NCBI RefSeq assembly: GCF_012932675.1
Contig: NZ_JAAIIF010000010.1
Coordinates: 1 to 64,000, forward strand
Source of the DNA: Bifidobacterium erythrocebi
GTDB lineage: Bacteria; Actinomycetota; Actinomycetes; Actinomycetales; Bifidobacteriaceae
Length of the DNA: 64,000 nt
Direction of reading: 5' to 3'
The translations under genes were made by a program, and so were the position numbers. The notes below the pieces were generated by a model that was not told the origin of the DNA, did not search any database, and was given only the letters and a program-made list of their open reading frames with translations. The first letter of the stretch is position 1; each line of letters starts with the position of its first letter. Below, in pieces: positions 23,617-33,041 of this stretch.

Positions 23617-25407
23617 ATGGCCGGCACCGATACGAACGTCACCGCAGCAGCCGATCCGTCACTGTGGTGGAAGCAGGCCGTGGTCTACCAGGTCTACCCG
23701 CGTTCCTTCAAGGACACCACGGGATCCGGCCTGGGCGACATCGCAGGAGTCACCAGCAAGGTTCCCTATCTCAAGAAGCTGGGCGTGGACGCCATCTGGC
23801 TGAGCCCCTTCTATCCCTCCCAGCTCGCCGACGGCGGCTACGACGTGGACGACTACCGCAACGTGGACCCGAAGCTCGGCACCATGGACGATTTCGACGA
23901 ACTGGCCAAAACAGCCCACGCGGCAGGCATCAAGATCGTGGTGGACATCGTGCCCAACCATTCGTCCAACCAGCATGAGTGGTTCAAGGCCGCCGTGGCC
24001 GCAGGGCCCGGCTCCCCCGAACGCGACCGCTACATCTTCCGCGACGGTCGCGGCCCCAACGGCGACCTGCCGCCGACCGATTGGATCGCCAGCTTCGGCG
24101 GATCGGCCTGGACCCGCGTGCCCGACGGCCAGTGGTATCTGCACATGTTCACCGAGGAGCAGCCGGACTGGAACTGGAAGAACCCCGACGTGCACGCCGA
24201 TTTCATCAAGACGCTGCGCTTCTGGCTCGACCACGGCGCCGACGGCTTCCGCGTGGACGTGGCGCATGGTCTGGCCAAGGATCTGGATCGTGATGATCTC
24301 GACAACTTCAAGATCATCGGCGACGAGATGTCCGTCACGGACGGCACCCACCCGCTCTACGACCGCAACGAAGTGCACGACATCTACCGCGAATGGCGCA
24401 AGGTGTTCAACGAGTACGATCCGCCCGCATTCGCCGTGGCCGAAGCCTGGGTGCACCCGTCCCGCCAGTACCTGTACGCTTCCCCCGACGAACTCGGCCA
24501 GGTCTTCAACTTCGAATTCGCCAAGATGGACTGGATCCGAGACAGCTTCCACACCGCCATCGAGGAAGGTCTGGACGCGGCCGAACGCGCCGGCTCCACC
24601 TCGACATGGGTGATGAGCAACCATGATGTTCCCCGCCATGTGTCCCGTTACGGACTGCCGCAGGTGCCCGCCTCATCGCACCACCAGCTGGCCAAGGACT
24701 GGCTGCTGCGCGATGGCACGAGCTACACCGAGGATCGGGAGAAGGGTTCCCGTCGTGCTCGCGCCGCCATTCTGATGGAGCTTGCGCTGCCCGGATCCGC
24801 CTACGTGTACCAGGGCGAGGAACTCGGACTTCCCGAAGTGGCCGACATCCCATGGGACAAGCTGGAGGATCCGACCGCGTTCCACCGCGTGCGCAACCAG
24901 TCGGAAAAGGGACGCGACGGCTGCCGCGTGCCGCTGCCATGGACGGCCGCGGATTCCAGCACGGACGGCGGCTCCTTCGGATTCTCCCCCGCGATCAAGG
25001 CACCCGGTGCCGGCGTAACGGCCAACGAGGCCGGCCAGCCCGCCGAACAGCCGCACCTGCCGCAGCCGGCATGGTTCGCCGACTACGCCGCGGACAAGGA
25101 AGACGCCGACCCGGATTCCATGCTCAACCTGTACCGCAAGGCACTGGAGCTGCGCCATACGCTGATGCCCGAAGACACCTCGCTGACCTGGCTCGAAGAG
25201 GACCGCCCCTCCGATCTGCCGGACGGCGCCGACGGACAGCACGGCGGCGTGATCGCCTACCGCCGTTCCAACGGCTGGGCGTCCATCACCAACTTCAGCA
25301 TCACCCCGGCCGACCTGCCGGAGGGCAGGATCCTGCTGGCATCCTCGCCGCTCACCAGCGACGGACGCCTGCCACAGGACGCCACCGTCTGGATGTCGCT
25401 CGACTGA
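23617..25407 (+). CDS. GH13 alpha-glucosidase (oligo-1,6-glucosidase/AglB type)
   Basis: 596 residues; hydrolyses alpha-glucosidic bonds of short oligosaccharides or sucrose-like sugars in the cytoplasm. GH13 regions: WLSPFYPSQLADGGYDVDDYRNV (I-like), VVDIVPNHSS, GFRVDVAHGL with the nucleophile Asp, FAVAEAWV with the acid/base Glu, and MSNHDVPRHVSRYG with the transition-state Asp. YQGEELGLPEV and a C-terminal beta domain follow. GAGGAAGGAG stands before the ATG. Upstream is a divergent LacI gene and downstream, 184 bases away, a sugar-binding lipoprotein gene: an uptake-and-cleavage locus. Linkage specificity is not readable with certainty. Confidence 0.92.
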   Translation: MAGTDTNVTAAADPSLWWKQAVVYQVYPRSFKDTTGSGLGDIAGVTSKVPYLKKLGVDAIWLSPFYPSQLADGGYDVDDYRNVDPKLGTMDDFDELAKTAHAAGIKIVVDIVPNHSSNQHEWFKAAVAAGPGSPERDRYIFRDGRGPNGDLPPTDWIASFGGSAWTRVPDGQWYLHMFTEEQPDWNWKNPDVHADFIKTLRFWLDHGADGFRVDVAHGLAKDLDRDDLDNFKIIGDEMSVTDGTHPLYDRNEVHDIYREWRKVFNEYDPPAFAVAEAWVHPSRQYLYASPDELGQVFNFEFAKMDWIRDSFHTAIEEGLDAAERAGSTSTWVMSNHDVPRHVSRYGLPQVPASSHHQLAKDWLLRDGTSYTEDREKGSRRARAAILMELALPGSAYVYQGEELGLPEVADIPWDKLEDPTAFHRVRNQSEKGRDGCRVPLPWTAADSSTDGGSFGFSPAIKAPGAGVTANEAGQPAEQPHLPQPAWFADYAADKEDADPDSMLNLYRKALELRHTLMPEDTSLTWLEEDRPSDLPDGADGQHGGVIAYRRSNGWASITNFSITPADLPEGRILLASSPLTSDGRLPQDATVWMSLD

Positions 25408-25428
25408 CGTACCGACGTACCCCGACCC

Positions 25429-25550
25429 CGCCCCACGCACCCTCCGGCATGGGGCGGCCACACAACCCCCACACGGAGGGACCCCGAGGATCGGGCACCG
25501 CAACGACGCATGCCCGACCTCACCCCCATGGAGACAACGACCGTCTCCAT
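25429..25550. promoter_or_regulatory. two hairpins in the glucosidase-binding protein spacer
   Basis: CGCCCCA/TGGGGCG (25429-25435 and 25450-25456) could attenuate read-through from the glucosidase. ATGGAGAC-AACGACC-GTCTCCAT (25528-25550, perfect 8-bp arms) lies about 40 bases before the lipoprotein start and could be an operator or 5' mRNA hairpin. Confidence 0.45.
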
Positions 25551-25591
25551 ATATCACTCCCCTTATCGGGAAAAAGGAAAAGGAGAACACA

Positions 25592-26956
25592 ATGAACCGC
25601 AATATCACCAGGATCGTCGCCGTGGCGGCATCCCTCGCCATGGGCTTCTCGCTCGCCGGCTGCGGCAGCAACAGCGCCGACTCGGACAAAGGCCATGTGT
25701 ACTTCATGAACAACAAGGCCGAAGTGGTCGACCAGTACAAGGAGCTCGCCTCCATGTACACCAAGAAGACCGGCGTGAAGGTCGACGTGCAGACCGGCGC
25801 CGCCGGCACCTACGACGCGACCATGACCTCCGAACTGGCCAAGTCCAACGCCCCGACCATGTTCAACGTGTCCGGATTCGACCAGTTCGCCAAGTACCAG
25901 AAGTACGTGGAGCCGTTGCAGGACACCGAGGTGTTCAAGATGCTCAACGATGAGGGCAAGGCCTACTCCTACACCATCGACGGCAAGTCCTATACCCTGC
26001 CGTACGCGGCCGAATGGTACGGCATCATCTACAACAAGAAGATCATCAAGGACTACTGTGCCAAGGATTATGCGGTGATCTCCAGCGCCGATGACATCAA
26101 GGACTACAAGACCCTGAAGGCCGTCGCCCAGTCCATCCAGCAGCACAAGGACGATCTCGGCCTCGACGGTGCCTTCGCCACCCCGGGTCTCGACTCGTCC
26201 GACGCCTACCGCTTCACCGCGCACATGGCGCGCCTGCCGCTGTACTACGAGTACAAGGACATGAACACCACGTTCTCCAAGACCATCAAGGGCACGTACC
26301 TCAACCAGTACAAGGACCTGTTCGACCTTGAACTGAAGAACAGCCCGACCGAATCCGGCCTGATCAGCTCCAAGACCTACGATGACGTCACCTCCGAATT
26401 CGCCCTGGGCAAGGTGGCCTTCTACCCGAACGGCGTGTGGGCATACTCCCAGATCAAGAACAACGAGGTGGCCGACGACGACCTCGGCATGCTGCCCTAC
26501 TACATGGGCATCAAGGGCGAGGAGAACAGCGGCCCCGCAGGCGTGTACGACGCCAGCTGGGCGGTGAATAAGAACGCCTCCGAGAAGGACAAGAAGGCCA
26601 CGCTCGACTTCATCAAGTGGATGGTCACCGATGACAGCGCCAAGAAGATCCTCTCCCAGGACATGGGCTTCTCCGTGCCGTTCACCACCTTCACCGACAA
26701 GTACCAGCCGGACAACCCGCTGACCAAGGCCGCACGCGCCTACACCGACGCCGGCAAGACCGAAGTGCGCAGCTTCACCATTCCGGACCAGAAGTGGCAG
26801 GACGACATCGCCTCCGCACTGATCGAATACGCGCAGGGCACCGGCAAGTGGGACAAGGTCAAGTCCGCATTCGTGGACGGCTGGGCCACCGAATGGGCCA
26901 ACAATGAGGACTCGCTGGGATCCGTGCCGGAAGCGCAGAAGTTCGACGCGAAGTGA
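25592..26956 (+). CDS. ABC-transporter sugar-binding lipoprotein
   Basis: 454 residues. The lipoprotein signal MNRNITRIVAVAASLAMGF ends in the lipobox LAGC (Cys 24), so it is membrane-tethered outside the cell. The mature part is a family-1 solute-binding protein (VYFMNNKAEVVDQYKELASMY; DAT..SELAKSNAPTMFNVSG; TYTLPYAAEWYGIIYNKKII; GVWAYSQIKNNE; KKATLDFIKWMVTDDSAKKIL). It would feed an oligosaccharide to two permeases, but no permease genes follow: the gene ends at a terminator and then a degraded region. AAAGGAAAAGGAGAACAC precedes the ATG. Probably co-regulated with the alpha-glucosidase. Confidence 0.93.
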   Translation: MNRNITRIVAVAASLAMGFSLAGCGSNSADSDKGHVYFMNNKAEVVDQYKELASMYTKKTGVKVDVQTGAAGTYDATMTSELAKSNAPTMFNVSGFDQFAKYQKYVEPLQDTEVFKMLNDEGKAYSYTIDGKSYTLPYAAEWYGIIYNKKIIKDYCAKDYAVISSADDIKDYKTLKAVAQSIQQHKDDLGLDGAFATPGLDSSDAYRFTAHMARLPLYYEYKDMNTTFSKTIKGTYLNQYKDLFDLELKNSPTESGLISSKTYDDVTSEFALGKVAFYPNGVWAYSQIKNNEVADDDLGMLPYYMGIKGEENSGPAGVYDASWAVNKNASEKDKKATLDFIKWMVTDDSAKKILSQDMGFSVPFTTFTDKYQPDNPLTKAARAYTDAGKTEVRSFTIPDQKWQDDIASALIEYAQGTGKWDKVKSAFVDGWATEWANNEDSLGSVPEAQKFDAK

Positions 26957-27029
26957 GGTTGTGAGGTTGCGCTAATCGAGTGATTGGACGAATGAGCGAC
27001 TGAGTGATTAGTCCGGCGGATAGTTCAGG

Positions 27030-27060
27030 GCCCCGATACCGTTTGGGTATCGGGGCTTTG
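27030..27060 (+). terminator. terminator after the sugar-binding lipoprotein gene
   Basis: GCCCCGATACC (27030-27040) pairs perfectly with GGTATCGGGGC (27046-27056) around a 5-base loop. TTT follows. It lies 74 bases past the stop. Confidence 0.75.
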
Positions 27061-27203
27061 GCATGCTCGTACAGACTCGTGCGTTTTGCAATCAAGTTTC
27101 CGGAAGAGAGCGCGGGCTGTGCTGGGAGCAAATCCCAGTTAAGGAATAGCCCAGTAATCTTCCATTACTTTTCTTTTAACTGTCCTAAAGCCGTGCTCCA
27201 AAA

Positions 27204-27445
27204 GACTCGCTCGACAACACGGACCCGGAACGCTGGAATCGGATCCTCGCGGTCAACCTGACCGCCGATTTCCTGACCATCAAGCAGACCGTCAAACGCA
27301 TGAGGACGCAGCATTACAGGCGCATCGTCAACGTGTCGCCCATCACCGCGAAGCACAGCGGCGGACAGCCGTACGTCATCGCCCGCGCGATCGCGTTCCT
27401 CGCCGATCCCGAGTTCGGCTTTCATCAAAGGTGAGGTCATATCCG
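27204..27445 (+). pseudogene. remnant of a short-chain dehydrogenase/reductase
   Basis: In one frame from 27204 the sequence reads DSLDNTDPERWNRILAVNLT then FLTIKQTVKRM and RRIVNVSPITA, typical of the middle of SDR proteins. It then jumps to IARAIAFLADPEFGF, which belongs near the C-terminus. The Tyr-x3-Lys catalytic part has been deleted. One extra T near 27421 then shifts the frame; without it the text would continue IKGEVIS, the family's end. No start codon or N-terminal Rossmann glycine motif remains. The surrounding 26957-27766 stretch has no intact gene. Confidence 0.75.
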
Positions 27446-27766
27446 ATCAGAAGAGCAAGCGGGGCTCTTCTGCATCATCGTTGAGAACTGTCCCGACATC
27501 GTTTCTTGCCGGTCAGCGCGCAGTCTAGAGTTTCACTGGTATTAGATGCTGATGCCGACTGCGCGGTAGCCGGGCAGAAACATCATCTTACCGAAATAAC
27601 GAAATTAACTTATAGCCCAAGATTCATATCAATATTGCCTATGAAACATAGATTAGCCAAGAATACGACACGCTTAAGCATCAAGCGATGCTGGATCTGT
27701 CTAATGAAAATGTCAAACTATAAGTAGACATTACTTAGCATGAGATCCAACATATAGTGGGGAGCG
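27446..27766. other. AT-rich intergenic DNA at the left edge of the accessory island
   Basis: No gene is supported. An 8-bp-stem hairpin AGAAGAGC-N7-GCTCTTCT lies at 27449-27471, without a T run. The rest (27540-27766) is much richer in A+T than the flanking core genes, consistent with acquired DNA, and must hold the methyltransferase promoter. Confidence 0.45.
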
Positions 27767-30094
27767 ATGATGAACACGCTGGTTGAGGAAGCCACACTCC
27801 AGTTTCTTCAGGAATCCAGGGGGCTGTTCGATAGCCTGCCGATGTTTGGCGTGGATGCAGCAGACCTCTTCCTTCAGGTCGAATCAGACCACACCTCCAT
27901 TTCCGAACTGCATAAAGAACCGGAGTGGCGAAGGGTCTACACCCTGTTGATCAAGAAAAACAAGAAAAATCCCTCCTGGTGGCGTACTCCGCTTGGAAAT
28001 TACACAGCCCGGCATATGCCGATCGAAAACGAAACAATTACCAAGGCGGAAGCCGCAAAAATACTGGGCGTGAAAAACGCCACAGTAGCCACTCTCGTTC
28101 GACGCGGCACATTGCGTTCCGATGACGGCAATCCGTTCCTCTCTGATGTACTGGAACGCATGCTCTCCCCAAAAAGGGCAGGGCGTCCCCGAGCCAAAAC
28201 AAATGGATCCCAGACATCCGCCGGACTGTCCAATGGCCGAGTGAAACCTATCTTGAAGTGGGCCGGTGGCAAATCCCAAATGCTTGACGTTCTTCTCCCG
28301 AAGGTTCCGACGCATTACGGCAAATACATCGAACCGTTCTTCGGCGGAGGAGCGCTGTTCTTTGCGATTCAACCCGCGAACGCCGTGATCGCGGACAGCA
28401 ATCCCGAACTTGTGAACCTATATACACAAGTAAGAGATCATGTCGAAGAAGTGATCGCCATTCTGACTGGATACAAAAACGAGCAGGAGCAGTTTCTCAA
28501 GGTTCGTGCGCTGGATTGGACCAAACTAGCCCCAATAAATGCGGCAGCGCGCACGATCTATCTGAACAAAACCTGCTTCAATGGTCTGTATCGTGTCAAT
28601 CGCAGGGGACAGTTCAACACCCCATTCGGGAAATACAAGAACCCGAAAATCTGCGACGCGCAGGCTCTGCGTGAAGCCTCCAAAGCGCTCCAGAATGCCA
28701 CGATTGTCTGCGGCGACTATGCCACCGTCCTCGCCGAATACGCCGAACCAGACGATTTCGTATTCCTGGACCCGCCGTACATCCCGATTTCCGAATACTC
28801 GGATTTCAAGCGCTACACGAAGAAGCAATTTGAGATTTCCGATCATTCACGGCTTGCGGTTGAGTTCACGCGTCTGCATTCGCTGGGGTGTCATCTTCTG
28901 CTGACCAACTCGAACCATCCGCTAGTCCATGACCTATATGGACAATACGAGATTCAAGTCATTCCGACAAAACGTTCTGTAGCTTGCAAGGCAAGCAGCC
29001 GCAATGGAGAGGACACGCTGGTTGTTGCCGAGCCGACCCCCAAGGCCCTGACAGCAGCACCGACGGAAAGGCAAATCCTATCCAAGCAAGTCGAGCTATA
29101 TCCGCCAACCCGTTTCATGGGTTCCAAGCAGAAATTGCTCGCTGATCTATGGAACGTGGCATCTCGATTCAATTTCAACTCGGTCGTGGACTTGTTCTCC
29201 GGCTCAGGCATCGTCAGCTACATGTTCAAAGCACAAGGCAAACAGGTCATAAGCAACGACTACATGGCCATGAGCGCTACTTTCACTAAGGCCCTGGTGG
29301 AAAATCAATGCATGACGCTGCCTTTACGAGAAGCAAAGGCCCTGTTGGAAGACTGCCCGACTGACAATTTCGTGTCAGATACCTTCAAAGGGCTGTACTA
29401 CACGGACGAGGAAAACCACCTGATCGACGTTCTTCGCACACATATCAAAGACATCGAAGATCCCTATAAAAAGGCCATAGCTATGACCGCGCTGATTCGT
29501 GCCTGCACGAAAAAACGCCCCCGTGGGATCTTCACCTACACCGGACACCGGTATGATGACGGACGCAAGGATTTGAAGAAAACGCTCACAGAACAATTCC
29601 TTGAAGCCATCGAAGCGGTGAACAACGCGGTCTTCGATAACCATCAGCAGAACAAGTCCATTCGTGGCGACGCATTGCTGCTGGAGGCGAATCATCCCGA
29701 CCTCGTATACATGGATCCCCCGTATTATTCGCCATTGTCGGATAACGAATACGTACGGCGTTACCACTTCGTCGAGGGACTGGCCTGCGACTGGCAAGGC
29801 GTTACGATGCAGGAACACACCAAAACCAAGAAATTCAAGTCCTACCCGACCCCATTCTCCTCCCGAACGGGAGCCGCAGAAGCTTTTGACAAGCTGATCG
29901 AACGGTTCAAGGACAGCATCCTTATCATCTCGTACTCGTCCAACAGTCAGCCGACAAAAGAAGAAATGCTGGAAATCCTTGGCCGATACAAGCGGAACGT
30001 CGAGGTCGTCCCCGTCAATTACCGCTACTCAATCGGCACTCAGCATAAGGCAAACCGCAACAAAGTCGAAGAATACTTCTTCCTTGGCTGGTAG
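27767..30094 (+). CDS. two-domain N6-adenine DNA methyltransferase of a type IIS-like R-M system
   Basis: 775 residues. The N-terminal about 150 residues include an excisionase-like HTH (ITKAEAAKILGVKNATVATLVRRGTL). Two Dam-type methyltransferase domains follow. Domain 1 has ILKWAGGKSQML (SAM motif), IEPFFGGGALFF, and DPPY at 335-338. Domain 2 has TRFMGSKQKLL, VVDLFSGSGIVSYMF, and DPPY at 650-653. Two fused adenine methylases are the FokI/StsI arrangement, one domain per strand of an asymmetric site. This protects host DNA from the endonuclease encoded 56 bases downstream. GGGGAGCG stands before the first ATG; the second ATG (27770) gives better spacing. Base use is AT-richer than core genes, suggesting transfer. 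Confidence 0.93.
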   Translation: MMNTLVEEATLQFLQESRGLFDSLPMFGVDAADLFLQVESDHTSISELHKEPEWRRVYTLLIKKNKKNPSWWRTPLGNYTARHMPIENETITKAEAAKILGVKNATVATLVRRGTLRSDDGNPFLSDVLERMLSPKRAGRPRAKTNGSQTSAGLSNGRVKPILKWAGGKSQMLDVLLPKVPTHYGKYIEPFFGGGALFFAIQPANAVIADSNPELVNLYTQVRDHVEEVIAILTGYKNEQEQFLKVRALDWTKLAPINAAARTIYLNKTCFNGLYRVNRRGQFNTPFGKYKNPKICDAQALREASKALQNATIVCGDYATVLAEYAEPDDFVFLDPPYIPISEYSDFKRYTKKQFEISDHSRLAVEFTRLHSLGCHLLLTNSNHPLVHDLYGQYEIQVIPTKRSVACKASSRNGEDTLVVAEPTPKALTAAPTERQILSKQVELYPPTRFMGSKQKLLADLWNVASRFNFNSVVDLFSGSGIVSYMFKAQGKQVISNDYMAMSATFTKALVENQCMTLPLREAKALLEDCPTDNFVSDTFKGLYYTDEENHLIDVLRTHIKDIEDPYKKAIAMTALIRACTKKRPRGIFTYTGHRYDDGRKDLKKTLTEQFLEAIEAVNNAVFDNHQQNKSIRGDALLLEANHPDLVYMDPPYYSPLSDNEYVRRYHFVEGLACDWQGVTMQEHTKTKKFKSYPTPFSSRTGAAEAFDKLIERFKDSILIISYSSNSQPTKEEMLEILGRYKRNVEVVPVNYRYSIGTQHKANRNKVEEYFFLGW

Positions 30095-30150
30095 TCGCAC
30101 ACATTGAACGAACGATGCCCATGACGTCAAACTGATTGTAGACTGAGGTC

Positions 30151-31860
30151 ATGGGCAAACCAATAACAATCTGGCAACTAGGCAACACTGGACTGCGCAA
30201 TCCGATGCGCATCTGGGAAGGCCTGAAACTGTTCGCCGAATCCCCGTTCAACGGAAACCTGCGAGGAGACAACGAGGAACGATTCCAAACACTGCTCAAC
30301 CACGCAGGCCTGGTCAATTCAACCGGCGCAGCAGAGGACACCAGCAGCTACGCGAGAAAATGGCGGTTGATGTTCGGCCGTTTCGGGTTCATCTATCCAC
30401 AAGTCAAAAAGAAGGACGGCAACCAGGAGGATCTAGGCCCCCTTGACCTAATAACACCATTCGGTGAGACCTTCCTCAAGGCTGACACCTATCCCGCGCA
30501 ACAGGAATGTTTCCTACGTTCGCTGAGCCTTGAACAGACTAAAGTCTCAGGAAATCTCGGATTCTTCTCCCCACTGAGATGGATATTGGCAATGATGCTG
30601 GAACTTGAAAAGCGTACAGGCACCAGCGAAATCAGCCGAATTGAATTCTCGCTATGGGGCCATACCACAGACCCCAGCTATGATATCGATGATGTCGTAG
30701 ATCACATCATCGATCTGCGAGAGCGCCGCAAGAAGGCAACAGCCAAACGTAGGTTCGACGCCGAGGAAATCAAGAAACGCGGCCAGGATTACAGCAAGAA
30801 GAGCGATAATTTCACTGATTATAGCGACATGAACATGCGCTACCTTCGCATCAGTGGAATCGTCCAAAGAAAAGGGCGAGGACTTATCATCGTTCCCGCC
30901 AAACATTTCCTAGCGGAAAAACTGGCCAAGACAACATTGAGCCGCCGCCCAGTCATGGACGTATACAAGGAGCTCTGCCATGGCGCATCCCTACCTATGG
31001 ACGATCTTGGAACTGCCAAGGCCTTGCTTCTCGATACGGAAGCACAGCTGAAGAAGAACCACGTATATTACGATCTCAGCGACCGTCCGGTATCGACAGT
31101 ACCTGAGATCAATGCCGCACGCCTCTATCTCGAAGAGCTCTGGCAGAAAACCGACGAAACCATCTACGCGGCCAAACAGCCTGAACAATGGCAGGAAATT
31201 TCTGACTACATGACGCTGCTTATCAAAGGCGGCGGCAAGAAGATCGATGATTCAGACGAAGACAAAGGCATCGAAGTACCAAAGGACGAGACCCCGGCAT
31301 ATCTTGAATGGGTATTATGGCGTGCCGCACTTGCCTTCGGAAACCTTGTCAACCATCCCAGCGATATGCGAGGATTCCGATTGGACTCGGACTTCCTCCC
31401 CGTATCAGCAGCAGGCGGCGGACGAGGGGATCTATATTGCGAGTATGACAAATTCACTATCCTGACCGAGGTCACGATGTCCAGAGGATCTCGACAGGAA
31501 TCCATGGAGGGTGAGCCCGTTAGACGTCATGTCTCCGACGCAGTGCTGAAGTATGGCAAGAATAACATCCCCGTATACGGACTGTTCATCGCAATCAAAA
31601 TCGATACCAACACCGCAGAGACCTTCCGCCATGGCATATGGTATGCAAAAGACGATGTCAAACAACGACTCGATATACTGCCCCTGACACTTGCACAATT
31701 CCAGAAATGCTTCATTGCCCTATTCCAGAGCAACGAGACTGCCAAACACGAAAAAATCAAAGAACTGATAGAAACGTGCGAAGCCCAAAGGGATCTCATG
31801 GAGGCGCCTGCATGGAAGAAGTATATCGAACAAGCAGTGGGGAAAACCATACTAAAGTAA
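30151..31860 (+). CDS. AlwI-family type II restriction endonuclease
   Basis: 569 residues. The family block near 426-455 is clear: GRGDLYCEYD, TILTEVTMSRGS, then RQESMEGEPVRRH. It holds the PD-(D/E)xK-type catalytic acids (Asp 427, Glu 440). MEGEPVRRH is the hallmark of the AlwI/MlyI/PleI/N.BstNBI group, which cut outside short asymmetric sites. The N-terminal part (WQLGNTGLRNPMRIWEGL) also matches the family. Directly downstream of the fused methyltransferase, as expected. The recognition sequence cannot be read off. GAGG precedes the ATG. Intact, no frameshift. Confidence 0.9.
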   Translation: MGKPITIWQLGNTGLRNPMRIWEGLKLFAESPFNGNLRGDNEERFQTLLNHAGLVNSTGAAEDTSSYARKWRLMFGRFGFIYPQVKKKDGNQEDLGPLDLITPFGETFLKADTYPAQQECFLRSLSLEQTKVSGNLGFFSPLRWILAMMLELEKRTGTSEISRIEFSLWGHTTDPSYDIDDVVDHIIDLRERRKKATAKRRFDAEEIKKRGQDYSKKSDNFTDYSDMNMRYLRISGIVQRKGRGLIIVPAKHFLAEKLAKTTLSRRPVMDVYKELCHGASLPMDDLGTAKALLLDTEAQLKKNHVYYDLSDRPVSTVPEINAARLYLEELWQKTDETIYAAKQPEQWQEISDYMTLLIKGGGKKIDDSDEDKGIEVPKDETPAYLEWVLWRAALAFGNLVNHPSDMRGFRLDSDFLPVSAAGGGRGDLYCEYDKFTILTEVTMSRGSRQESMEGEPVRRHVSDAVLKYGKNNIPVYGLFIAIKIDTNTAETFRHGIWYAKDDVKQRLDILPLTLAQFQKCFIALFQSNETAKHEKIKELIETCEAQRDLMEAPAWKKYIEQAVGKTILK

Positions 31861-31871
31861 GGGTATTCAGC

Positions 31872-32486
31872 TCAAAGTGGCCAACGCCATGTTTGTCGGT
31901 CGCTGCCGGTCAGTACACAAGTTCCCGCTTGCTCGCACTTTAAGCATCGATAAATAGCGAACCGCCCTGTGCCCATCATCGCAGCGATTTGATTCACTGT
32001 TGCTGAATGTGACTCGTACAGCCGCTGTACCTCATCGACCTGTTTCTCATCTAGTTTCAACGGACGATCGTCCTTCCGACCACAGGCATGTGCGGCTTCG
32101 AGTCTTACCTACGTGCGTTCGCGAATCAGGTCGCATTCGAACCGTGCGAAGTTCCAAAGATGTTGAACATGAGCATTCCTTCGGGCATGCTCATGTCAAT
32201 CAATTCAGTCAGGGAACAGAAACACTCCCCCTCTTATTGAACATGGTCATCAGATCGATCAGATTCTGCATGCTCCAGTTGAGACGGTCCAGCTTCCACA
32301 CCGCCACGGCGTCTCCCCGCGTAGGAGGTCGAGCATGTGGTCGAGCTCGGAGTGGTGGGCCTTAGCTCCGGACGTCATGCCGGTGAAGTTCCTATCGCAG
32401 TCGGTTCTCTCCAGGACATCCCTCCGGAGGTCTATGGCCTGATCGCCGGTGATGGCCCTCGCGTATCCGTAGATCATGCTCACCAT
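31872..32486 (-). pseudogene. decayed serine recombinase (resolvase/invertase family)
   Basis: Read on the minus strand from 32486, fragments in changing frames reconstruct a resolvase. MIYGYARAITGDQAIDLRRD is the N-terminus (catalytic Ser replaced by Ala-Ile where ARVS is usual), followed by HHSELDHMLDLLRGE. After a frameshift come VAVWKLDRL and SMQNLIDLM. Then LTELIDMSMPEGMLMFNIFG and, after another shift, FECDLIRERT. Then KLDEKQVDEVQRLYESHSATVNQIAAMMGTGRFAIYRCLK is the C-terminal HTH. At least two frameshifts and stops make it non-functional. It lies between the R-M genes and the XRE/AIPR pair and hints at how the island arrived. Confidence 0.85.
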
Positions 32487-32702
32487 GCATCCGAACATAT
32501 TGATACCCGTCAAAAGCCTGAAATTTCGGAACATTGATTACGAGATGGGCTTTGAAACGTTTCCCAACAGAGCATCAAGGATATCTTCCCCGGCCTAGAC
32601 CCCGTCCCCGAAACCTCCGTTTGTGGTACATCTCACACTGCGATGTCACAGCCCCCGGGACCGATACATGCTCGACAACCGCCCAGTCAGCTTCGGATTT
32701 CT

Positions 32703-33029
32703 CTAGCTCTCCAGGTCGTCATCCGTCGAATCGTAGGCGGAAAAGGCCCCGGCGACTTCCTCGAACAGATCCGCAGGCGAGACCTGGCAGGCGATCGCAA
32801 GATTGTAAAGGGTGGGGAGCGACGGGAAGTTATATCCGTTCTCAATGTTCGCCAAACTCTTCTCGCTGATCCAATCAGCACGAAGACCCGAAGATACTGC
32901 ATCAAGGATGAAATCGGATCTCGATGGTCTTATGTCTATCAGATCAAGGCGGTGATGCTTGATGATCGCGCCCACACGCCGCAACGCGGGATTCAGATCC
33001 TTTTTCCGTACTGTCATGCCATTCATCAT
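32703..33029 (-). CDS. XRE-family helix-turn-helix regulator
   Basis: About 109 residues. The HTH has the XRE pattern RVGAIIKHHRLDL ... SGLRADWISEKSLANIENGYNFPSLPTLYNLAIACQVSPADLFEE, with an acidic C-terminal tail (AYDSTDDDLES). The Cro/C-protein type recognition helix is plausible around ISEKSLANIENG. The start is uncertain: ATG at 33029, 33026 or 33017; no ribosome-binding site is seen, so it may be leaderless. Divergent from the AIPR-family gene, with a 152-base gap carrying two 12-bp direct repeats beside its start. It probably controls itself and its neighbour. It could also act as the controller of the nearby R-M system. Confidence 0.75.
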   Translation of the reverse strand: MMNGMTVRKKDLNPALRRVGAIIKHHRLDLIDIRPSRSDFILDAVSSGLRADWISEKSLANIENGYNFPSLPTLYNLAIACQVSPADLFEEVAGAFSAYDSTDDDLES

Positions 33030-33041
33030 AATACTAAGGGT

